This document shows, piece after piece, positions 31,924 through 38,698 of a stretch of DNA of 64,000 bases (position 1 is the stretch's first letter; each line of letters begins with the position of its first letter). The position numbers and the translations under genes were made by a program. The stretch is from assembly GCF_014651075.1 (NCBI RefSeq), contig NZ_BMWE01000016.1, positions 1 to 64,000 of the forward strand, given 5' to 3'. This DNA comes from Streptomyces djakartensis (lineage in GTDB: Bacteria; Actinomycetota; Actinomycetes; Streptomycetales; Streptomycetaceae). The notes under the pieces were generated by a model that saw only the letters and a list, made by a program, of their open reading frames with translations, was not told the DNA's origin and searched no databases.

Positions 31924-33441
31924 TTAGAAGAAGCCCAGCTTCTTCGGCGAGTACGAGACGAGGAGGTTCTTCGTCTGCTGGTAATGGTCGAGCATCATCT
32001 TGTGCGTCTCGCGGCCGATGCCCGACTTCTTGTAGCCGCCGAAGGCCGCGTGGGCCGGGTAGGCGTGATAGCAGTTGGTCCACACGCGGCCCGCCTTGAT
32101 CTCGCGGCCCAGGCGGTACGCCGTGTTGCCGTCACGGGTCCAGACGCCCGCGCCCAGGCCGTACAGCGTGTCGTTGGCGATTTTCAGGGCCTCGTCGACC
32201 GAGTCGTAGGTGGTGACCGAGACGACCGGGCCGAAGATCTCCTCCTGGAAGATCCGCATGTCGTTGGTGCCGCGGAAGATGGTCGGCTCGATGTAGTAGC
32301 CGCCCTCGAGCCCCGGCACGGCGCGCGGGTTGCCGCCCGTGACCAGTTCGGCGCCCTCCTGCTTGCCGATCTCGAGGTAGGACAGGATCTTCTCGTACTG
32401 GTCGTTGCTGGCCTGGGCGCCGATCATGGTGGCCGGGTCCAGCGGGTCGCCGCCCACGATGGCCCGGGTGCGTTCGACGCACCGGGCCATGAACTCGTCG
32501 TAGATGGAGGAGTGCACCAGGGCCCGGGACGGGCACGTGCACACCTCGCCCTGGTTGAGAGCGAACATCACGAAGCCCTCGACGGCCTTGTCCAGGAAGT
32601 CGTCGTCGGCCGCCATGACGTCGGGCAGGAAGATGTTCGGGCTCTTGCCGCCCAGCTCCAGCGTCACGGGGATGAGGTTCTCGCTCGCGTACTGCATGAT
32701 CAGACGCCCGGTCGTCGTCTCGCCGGTGAACGCCACCTTCGCCACGCGAGGACTGGAGGCCAGGGGCTTGCCCGCTTCCACGCCGAACCCGTTGACGACG
32801 TTGAGCACGCCCGCCGGCAGCAGATCGGCGATCAGATCGATGACGTAGAGGAGGCTGACCGGCGTCTGCTCGGCCGGCTTGATCACCACGCAGTTGCCGG
32901 CCGCCAGCGCGGGTGCCAGCTTCCAGGCGGCCATGAGGATCGGGAAGTTCCACGGGATGATCTGCCCGACCACGCCCAGTGGTTCGTGGAAGTGGTACGC
33001 GACGGTGTCGGCGTCGATCTCCGCGATGCTGCCCTCCTGGGCGCGGACGACTCCGGCGAAGTACCGGAAGTGGTCCACGGCCAGCGGGATGTCGGCGGCC
33101 AGGGTCTCGCGGACCGGCTTGCCGTTGTCCCAGGTCTCGGCGACCGCGATCTTCTCCAGGTGCTGCTCGATGCGATCGGCGATCTTGTTGAGGACGCCCG
33201 CGCGTTCCGCGGTGGACGTACGGCCCCAGCGGCCGGCCGCCCGGTGCGCGGCGTCCAGGGCCAGGTCGACGTCGGCCGCGGACGAGCGGGCGACCTCGCA
33301 GAAGGACTTGCCGGTCACGGGGCTCGGGTTCTCGAAATAGCGGCCCTCGACGGGGGCGGCCCAGTCTCCGTCGATGAAGTTGTCGTAGCGGCGGGCGAAG
33401 GTGACGATGCTGCCGTCGGTTCCGGGCTGCGCGTACACCAT
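31924..33441 (-). CDS. Aldehyde dehydrogenase (NAD(P)-dependent, acetaldehyde-type)
   Basis: Protein of 505 residues from the ATG at 33441, preceded by GAGGAG. Motifs: IIPWNFPILMAAWKLAPALAAGNCVVIKP (cofactor region, with the catalytic Asn in PWNFP), VAFTGETTTGR, LELGGKSPNIF (catalytic Glu), and NQGEVCTCPSR, where the catalytic Cys lies in a CxC pair, as in the ExaC/AldB-type acetaldehyde dehydrogenases. It oxidises aliphatic aldehydes to acids in the cytoplasm. The next gene upstream encodes a GAF-domain regulator of the type often paired with it. Confidence 0.95.
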   Translation of the reverse strand: MVYAQPGTDGSIVTFARRYDNFIDGDWAAPVEGRYFENPSPVTGKSFCEVARSSAADVDLALDAAHRAAGRWGRTSTAERAGVLNKIADRIEQHLEKIAVAETWDNGKPVRETLAADIPLAVDHFRYFAGVVRAQEGSIAEIDADTVAYHFHEPLGVVGQIIPWNFPILMAAWKLAPALAAGNCVVIKPAEQTPVSLLYVIDLIADLLPAGVLNVVNGFGVEAGKPLASSPRVAKVAFTGETTTGRLIMQYASENLIPVTLELGGKSPNIFLPDVMAADDDFLDKAVEGFVMFALNQGEVCTCPSRALVHSSIYDEFMARCVERTRAIVGGDPLDPATMIGAQASNDQYEKILSYLEIGKQEGAELVTGGNPRAVPGLEGGYYIEPTIFRGTNDMRIFQEEIFGPVVSVTTYDSVDEALKIANDTLYGLGAGVWTRDGNTAYRLGREIKAGRVWTNCYHAYPAHAAFGGYKKSGIGRETHKMMLDHYQQTKNLLVSYSPKKLGFF

Positions 33442-33566
33442 GGCGGCTCTCCTCGGTGAGATGACGGGCGAGTGACGGTTCACGCCGTCGTGACGCCCTC
33501 ACTGTGCTGCCGGGAGGTTGGCGCAAGGTTGGTGCCGGACCGTGGCCGTCAGTCACGCCCTGGCCG

Positions 33567-34784
33567 TCAGTCGCGCCAGGCCGTGGTCAGCCGGCCCGCG
33601 GCGATCGCCCGGCGGGCGTCGTCCGGGCCGAGCAGACGGAGAGCGTGCTCGTGGATCTCCGCGTCGTACGGGGCCCGTTCGCCGTAACGCAGGGCGTGTT
33701 CCGGGCGGGTGCTCGCCAGTACGGCCTCGCGGACGGCCACTTCGAGACGGGTGCGCCACTCCTCGATGCCCGGTGCCTCGGAACGGGGGAGCAGGGGGCC
33801 GCCGTAGAGGCGCAGGGCGGTGTCGGTGTCGCCCTGCTCAAGAGCGGTCAGAACGTCCGCCGCGTCGCAGGACACCGGGACCGTCAGCGCGTAGCGGCGG
33901 GCGGCGATGCCGCCGTCCAGGGCGCGGCGCAGGTGGGAGATCTCCGCCTTGAAGGTGGACGCGGTGACCGGCCGGTCGCCGTACAGGGCGGCGCGCAGCC
34001 GGTCCGGCGGGAAGCCGCCGGGCGTGAGCGCGAGCAGGGTGAGGATCTCCAGCTGGCGCGGGCGCAGGGCCATTCGACGTCCCTCCCGCTCAGCCTGTTC
34101 GGTGCCCAGGCACGCCAGCCGCACCGGGCCCGGACGAGGCTGTTCCGTGGCCAGTCGGGCCTCGATCGTGGAGACCAGCGTGCGTACGGTGGACATGGCC
34201 AGCGGGTGCGAGCGGTCCCAGGTGGTCGACAGGTCGAGGACGCCGAGGACACGGCCGTCCGGGCCGTGCACGGGGGCGCAGTAGCAGACCCAGCCGTGCA
34301 GGGCCGACACCAGGTGCTCGGCCGAGAACACCGAGCTGGGGCGGCCGGTGCGCAGGGCGAGGGACAGCGCGTTGGTGCCCATGGCCTGCTCGTCCCACCG
34401 GCCGCCCGGTGCGAAGTTGACGCGCTCGGCCCGGCGGCGCATGGCCGGGCCGCCGCAGGTCCACAGGATGGTGCCGGACTCGTCGGTGACCGCCGTGACG
34501 AACCCGGCGTCCTCGGCGATGCTGCGCAGTTCCCCGGCCAGGCCGGAGACCGGCCGGTACAGCGGCGAGGACGTCCAGCGCTGGTGCACCGGGCCGCCGT
34601 CGGTGGCCGGGGCGCTGTCCCGCCCGGGGTCCACACTGCTCAGCGAACGCGCCCAGGACTCGGTCACCTCGTGGCGCAACGCCGCGCTGCCGCCCGGCCG
34701 CGCGCCCGCGACGCTCAGCCGCGGCACCCAGCGGGACCACTCGTGCTCCAGCACGGCCCTGCGCTGCCGGAGGTCAGGTGACAT
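33567..34784 (-). CDS. GAF-domain transcriptional regulator of the aldehyde dehydrogenase
   Basis: Protein of 405 residues, ATG at 34784 after GGGAGAGG. Residues 80-220 form a GAF sensor region (TAVTDESGTILWTCGG, then ERVNFAPGGRWDEQAMGTNAL, typical of AcoR-like sensors). Residues 250-320 look like a winged-helix DNA-binding domain (LRPRQLEILTLLALTPGGFPPDRLR), and the C-terminus is helical. No AAA+ sigma-54 domain is present, which separates it from true AcoR. Transcribed towards and just upstream of the aldehyde dehydrogenase gene, it probably controls it in response to an alcohol or aldehyde. Confidence 0.85.
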   Translation of the reverse strand: MSPDLRQRRAVLEHEWSRWVPRLSVAGARPGGSAALRHEVTESWARSLSSVDPGRDSAPATDGGPVHQRWTSSPLYRPVSGLAGELRSIAEDAGFVTAVTDESGTILWTCGGPAMRRRAERVNFAPGGRWDEQAMGTNALSLALRTGRPSSVFSAEHLVSALHGWVCYCAPVHGPDGRVLGVLDLSTTWDRSHPLAMSTVRTLVSTIEARLATEQPRPGPVRLACLGTEQAEREGRRMALRPRQLEILTLLALTPGGFPPDRLRAALYGDRPVTASTFKAEISHLRRALDGGIAARRYALTVPVSCDAADVLTALEQGDTDTALRLYGGPLLPRSEAPGIEEWRTRLEVAVREAVLASTRPEHALRYGERAPYDAEIHEHALRLLGPDDARRAIAAGRLTTAWRD

Positions 34785-35105
34785 GGCCTCTCCCTGCCGT
34801 CGTCCCGGGAGGACCGGCTCCGGGCACGGGCCGGGCACGGGCCGGTCCTCGGCCTGAGGTCAGTGTTACCGGACGCACGGGGCCGGGGTCGAGGAAACCG
34901 TCAGAGCCGGAAGCCGCCGTTCCGCGGGAACGGCCGGGGAGCGACCCCGTGGCCGGATCGAAGCGGCTCGGGGACCGGCCGGCCCACAGCGGCCCTGCTC
35001 TGGACTCGGGGTCCGCGTGCCGCCGTACGGGTGACGGGTTCACTCGACCCGACGGACGGAGCCAAGCACGCGTACCAGCGCCGGGCCGTGCCGCGTTGCC
35101 CTGGC
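34785..35105. other. Intergenic region, no gene seen
   Basis: About 320 bases between a leftward regulator gene and a doubtful rightward gene. It presumably holds the regulator promoter. No RNA gene, strong hairpin or repeat was identified by eye. Confidence 0.5.
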
Positions 35106-35408
35106 ATGGACAGCAGTGAGACGGCGCGGCGTCCTCTCGGGACCGACGCCGCGCCCCGGTCGTACGCCGAACTCACCAGCGGATACGGCGGGCATCCGCC
35201 CCTCTGCGCGCCGCTCGTCGCCGAGTGGCGGGCCCGGGGCCGAGTCGTCCCGGAACACCGTGACGGCCAGTGGGTCTCCTTCGCCGCCCCGTCCGCGAGC
35301 GAGACCTGGGCCGCCCTCACCACCTGGACCGCCGGCGGGCAGCCGGGAGCGGCCACTTCCGACGGCCTCCGCCTCACCAGCAGTCGGCCGCCGCGTGCTC
35401 CGCGCTGA
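35106..35408 (+). CDS. Small hypothetical protein
   Basis: Predicted 100-residue protein, ATG at 35106. Hydrophilic and Ala/Arg-rich with no signal peptide or membrane segment. The stretch YAELTSGYGGHPPLCAPLVAEWRARGRVVP looks like real protein, while the C-terminus (TSSRPPRAPR) lies in 35 bases shared antisense with the next gene's 3' end. I do not recognise a family. Coding is moderately likely. Confidence 0.4.
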   Translation: MDSSETARRPLGTDAAPRSYAELTSGYGGHPPLCAPLVAEWRARGRVVPEHRDGQWVSFAAPSASETWAALTTWTAGGQPGAATSDGLRLTSSRPPRAPR

Positions 35409-35862
35409 CCGGGGCCAGCACCGCGAGCGTGCCGGTGGCCTCCCGCAAGGCCGACTCGAGCGCGCCGGGGGTGTGCAGGGTGCCGGTTCCGTCCGGCGGG
35501 ACGAGCCACTCCAGGCGTCCGGCGGGCCGGTACGGCGGCGGCACGGCGACCCAGGAACCGCGCCCGACATGCCGGACGCCGAACCCGACCCACTCGCTCG
35601 CCGGATCCGGCGGCAGGAAGAACCCCACTCGGCGTGCGACGCCGTCCACCAGTGTGGGGCCGGGTGCCTTCAGCGGGTCCCGCCACAGGATGTCCAGGGC
35701 GAGCAGGCCGAGCCGGTCGGGAACACTGAGCACGTCCCAGTACCGCCCGGCCTCGACGAGTACCGTGCCCATGCCGTGGTCCCACTCCCGTTTGCACTCC
35801 TGGGGGTCCGTGGCGGCCGCGGCGAGCCACTCGACGGCTTGCTTCCACATGACGCTCTGCAT
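35374..35862 (-). CDS. Conserved hypothetical protein
   Basis: Protein of 162 residues from the ATG at 35862. The sequence MQSVMWKQAVEWLAAAATDPQ, with later WDVLSVPDRLGLLALDILW and RRVGFFLPPDP, is well-behaved protein with many Trp residues and no signal peptide. It resembles actinomycete-specific hypothetical proteins, but I cannot assign a family or role. Its 3' end overlaps a small plus-strand ORF tail to tail. Confidence 0.7.
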   Translation of the reverse strand: MQSVMWKQAVEWLAAAATDPQECKREWDHGMGTVLVEAGRYWDVLSVPDRLGLLALDILWRDPLKAPGPTLVDGVARRVGFFLPPDPASEWVGFGVRHVGRGSWVAVPPPYRPAGRLEWLVPPDGTGTLHTPGALESALREATGTLAVLAPVSAEHAAADCW

Positions 35863-36258
35863 GGCCACCCCAGGCGCAGTCGGCCGCGCCACGGCGGGCG
35901 CACGCTGGACACGGGCCGGTGACCCGTGGGGTTTCGACCCCGCGCGCCGGTCCGGCACCCCCATGCTCGTAGATATTTCTACTCACTGGAAAGGGTGGCG
36001 CGGCCTGGCGTTTGCGTCGGCCGTCACCAGCGGGGGAGCTTCAGCCCGTACTCCGGCTGGAGGCGGCGAACACCCGATCGTAGGTCTGGGCGGACTCCGG
36101 GGCGCTCCGGGTCCACACCTCCAGGGTGTTCGAGCGTGGCTGCCGGGCGGAGCGCGCGGCGGAGCCGCTGCGGATCGATCACTCGCCATGTCAATACATG
36201 GCTGGGAGATCTCACCGGCGCCACACGCTGCCGGTTCGATGCCGGAGAAACGACAACG
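35863..36258. other. Intergenic region, no gene seen
   Basis: Nearly 400 bases without a convincing gene, including a short AT-richer patch near 35965-35990. A minus-strand frame (36024-36266) has no family features. The promoter for the leftward gene ending at 35374 should lie at its left end. Confidence 0.45.
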
Positions 36259-36285
36259 GCCCCCACCGGGAAGGCCGGTGGGGGC
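36259..36285 (-). terminator. Hairpin terminator after the DUF5997-type gene
   Basis: An 11-bp perfect GC-rich stem with a 5-base loop, about 20 bases past the stop of the leftward gene at 36306 and followed on the minus strand by a T-rich stretch. Confidence 0.7.
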
Positions 36286-36305
36286 TGTGTGAGCGGGCTT
36301 CGAGG

Positions 36306-36689
36306 TCAGCCGTTGCGCTCGGCGTTCCTCTTCTTGATGCGGGCGGCCTCCTTGCGAACCTCCGCCTGGGTGGCGCGCTCGCGCACCAGCCACTCGGGGC
36401 TCTCCTGCTTGAGCGTCTCGATCTGCTCGGTGGTGAGGGGCTCGGTGACACCGCCGCGGGCGAGTCCGGCGATGGAGACGCCGAGCTTCGCCGCTACCAC
36501 CGGACGGGGGTGCGGACCGGTGCGCCGCAGGTCCTGGAGCCACTGCGGCGGGTTCGCCTGGAGCTCGTCGAGCTCGGCGCGCGAGACGACACCCTCCTGG
36601 AACTCTGCGGGGGTGGCCTCGAGGTACACACCCAGCTTCTTCGCCGCGGTCGCGGGCTTCATGGTCTGGGTGCTCTGGTGCGACGTCAT
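36306..36689 (-). CDS. DUF5997-type small cytoplasmic protein
   Basis: Protein of 127 residues from the ATG at 36689. It is charged and helical, with VKKLGVYLEA-like (AAKKLGVYLEATPAEFQEG), NPPQWLQDLRRTGPHPRPVVAAKLGVSIAGLARGG and a basic C-terminus. This matches a conserved actinobacterial family that I recall as DUF5997, of unknown function. It is divergent from the LysR-type substrate-binding protein gene 58 bases away, an arrangement that recurs in Streptomyces and suggests shared control. Confidence 0.75.
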   Translation of the reverse strand: MTSHQSTQTMKPATAAKKLGVYLEATPAEFQEGVVSRAELDELQANPPQWLQDLRRTGPHPRPVVAAKLGVSIAGLARGGVTEPLTTEQIETLKQESPEWLVRERATQAEVRKEAARIKKRNAERNG

Positions 36690-36747
36690 GCGGTCCAGGG
36701 TATCGAGCACGTGCACGAGCTCCGACCACGGCCGGTAACCTGGCCAG

Positions 36748-37518
36748 GTGACAGGCTCGGAAGTTCCCTCCTCGTTCCGGCTCGTGTACGCCCCCGGGGT
36801 GATGCCCGACAAGTGGGTGCGCGTCTGGAACGAGCGGTATCCCGGTGTCCCGCTGCACCTCGCGCAGGTGCCCGCCGCGGCGGCGGCCGGGCAGCTGCTC
36901 GGCGGGGAGGCCGACGCGGGTCTCGTACGGCTGCCCGTGGACCGGACGGTCTTCAGCGCCATCCCCCTCTACACCGAGCAGACGGTCGTCGTCGTACCCA
37001 AGGACCACCTGGTGACGGCCGTCGACGAGGTGACTTGCGAGGACCTGGCCGACGACATCGTGCTGCACCCGCTGGACGACGTCCTCGACTGGGAGACACT
37101 CCCCGGGCGGCCCGCCTTCGAACGCCCCGCCACCACGGCCGACGCCGTCGAGCTGGTCGCGGCCGGCATCGGCGTCCTGATCGTCCCCCTGTCGCTCGCC
37201 CGCCTCCACCACCGCAAGGACCTCACCCACCGTCCCCTCAGGGACGCCCCGTCCTCGAGCGTGGCCCTGGCCTGGCCGGAGGACGCCACGACGGACCGGG
37301 TGGAGGACTTCATCGGCATCGTCCGCGGCCGGACGGTCAACAGCACCCGGGGCCGCAGCCAGCCTCCGGCACAGGAGAAGAAGACCGGCGGCACGGGCAA
37401 GGACGGGGCCCGGCGGAAGCCGGCGGCAGCCGGGCAGCCGGGCGCGAACCGGCGCGGGGGCGGACCCGGGGGAACGTCCAAGGGCGGCAAGAGGGGCAGG
37501 CCCCGACGGCGGTCCTAG
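36748..37518 (+). CDS. LysR-type substrate-binding domain protein lacking the HTH
   Basis: Protein of 256 residues from a GTG at 36748. Residues 8-190 follow the effector-binding half of LysR regulators (FRLVYAPGVMPDKWVRVWNERYPGVPLHL, then EADAGLVRLP, YTEQTVVVVPKDHL and LVAAGIGVLIVPLSLARL). There is no N-terminal helix-turn-helix. The last 60 residues are Lys/Arg/Gly-rich and disordered. It might sense a small molecule or act as a partner of another regulator. The basic tail could touch nucleic acid, but that is only inference. Confidence 0.8.
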   Translation: MTGSEVPSSFRLVYAPGVMPDKWVRVWNERYPGVPLHLAQVPAAAAAGQLLGGEADAGLVRLPVDRTVFSAIPLYTEQTVVVVPKDHLVTAVDEVTCEDLADDIVLHPLDDVLDWETLPGRPAFERPATTADAVELVAAGIGVLIVPLSLARLHHRKDLTHRPLRDAPSSSVALAWPEDATTDRVEDFIGIVRGRTVNSTRGRSQPPAQEKKTGGTGKDGARRKPAAAGQPGANRRGGGPGGTSKGGKRGRPRRRS

Positions 37519-37762
37519 GGCCGGTGCAGGTGACGTTTGCCCGTCGAGGAGCGGCGTCCGGTGCGTGCTCTCGCCGTGCCGAGCTCCACGCACCATGCCC
37601 CGCTCACCGGCGTTGACAAGCGCTGCCGATTCCCCGCGCCGTGATCCGAACGACAGACCCGAGCGCTCGGAAGGGCACCCGGCTCCCCGCCGCGCGAGCC
37701 CCGCTGGCCGACGGCGAGGGGCGCTCGCCTGAGCCCGGCGGGCCCCACCGCCCTTGCATCCG

Positions 37763-37787
37763 GGCCGGCCCCGGACCGGGGCCGGCC
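37763..37787. terminator. Perfect palindromic hairpin downstream of the DUF4142 gene
   Basis: A 25-base perfect GC palindrome around one central base lies just past the DUF4142 stop (minus strand) and some 245 bases after the LysR-like gene. It is a probable terminator for the leftward gene. Confidence 0.55.
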
Positions 37788-37795
37788 GCCCTCGC

Positions 37796-38560
37796 TCAGC
37801 CCGCCGACGGAGTCGGCTGCGGCTGCCCGAAGGACGGGTTGGGAGCGACGGTCTGGAAATCCTTCAGTTCTTCCGGGACCGGCAGTACCTTGATCGGCGC
37901 ACCCTGCTGCGGCGGCGGCGGTGTCGTCTGGTCCTGGGGCAGCTTGGCCGGGGCGGTGATCTGGAAGCTGACCTGCTCCTGGTTGATCAGGCCGGTCTTC
38001 TCCAGGACCGTGATGTGGTCGAGAACGGTGTCGTTGGTCGTGTCGGCGAGCTCCCGCACCAGGCTGTTCCGGGTGGTGGCCCGGATCTTGGCGATCGTCG
38101 GGAAGATGCCCCCGTGCGCGACGCGCATCGTGGTCACGGCCGTGGACTCGAACTCCTTGCCGGTGGCCCCTTCCGCCGTCGCCACGAACTGCTGCTGCTG
38201 CGGCGACGCCTCGTTCGGCAGGGTGATGCCCATGTCCGTGGCGATCTTGCGGCAGCCCGCGTCGAGCCGGCCGTGACCCACGAGCAGGTGCTTGGCGACT
38301 TCCTGCATCTCCGGCGCCGTGCTCCGCTGCTTGATCAGCTGCGCCATGGGGTACTCCCACAGTCCGGCCGCACGCACGCGGACGACGAAGTCGCGGTCCG
38401 CCTCGGTCAGCGGACCCCACTGGGTGTTCGCGATGATGCGGTCCTGGCCGGAAGCCGTGTTCTGCACGCCCAGCATGCTCGGGTAGGCGAGTGCGGTGAG
38501 CGTCAGGATCAACGCGCCGCCCACGAACGCGGTTCCTGCCGTGCTGCGCGAGATGCGCAT
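37796..38560 (-). CDS. Exported DUF4142 domain protein
   Basis: Protein of 254 residues, ATG at 38560 behind AGGAGG. A signal peptide or anchor spans residues 8-30 (TAGTAFVGGALILTLTALAYPSML). The body (LTEADRDFVVRVRAAGLWEYPMAQLIKQRS, then VAKHLLVGHGRLDAGCR) is the four-helix DUF4142 fold, related to ferritin-like bundles. The C-terminus is Pro/Gln-rich. The function of the family is unknown; an envelope role is likely. Confidence 0.88.
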   Translation of the reverse strand: MRISRSTAGTAFVGGALILTLTALAYPSMLGVQNTASGQDRIIANTQWGPLTEADRDFVVRVRAAGLWEYPMAQLIKQRSTAPEMQEVAKHLLVGHGRLDAGCRKIATDMGITLPNEASPQQQQFVATAEGATGKEFESTAVTTMRVAHGGIFPTIAKIRATTRNSLVRELADTTNDTVLDHITVLEKTGLINQEQVSFQITAPAKLPQDQTTPPPPQQGAPIKVLPVPEELKDFQTVAPNPSFGQPQPTPSAG

Positions 38561-38656
38561 CGTGCCTCCTGGGATATGAACGGCCCAACGCCAGGAAGTA
38601 CGGATGCCAGGAGCGAAACAATCACCGCTCCCGCAAAAAAGTTCGTAAGTTCGCGC

Positions 38657-38682
38657 GGGCCGTTCAAGTTCCTGAACGGCCC
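38657..38682 (-). terminator. Hairpin terminator after the GH127 gene
   Basis: A 10-bp perfect stem with a 6-base loop, 17 bases past the glycosidase stop on the minus strand, with a run of six T about 17 bases further on (A-run at 38634-38639 on the plus strand). Confidence 0.65.
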
Positions 38683-38698
38683 GCCGCGCGAGGGCGGT

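Noticed and set aside
36024..36266. Minus-strand 80-residue frame upstream of the DUF5997-type terminator
   Set aside because: Weak start, no recognisable family, and its beginning overlaps the terminator hairpin; left as non-coding.
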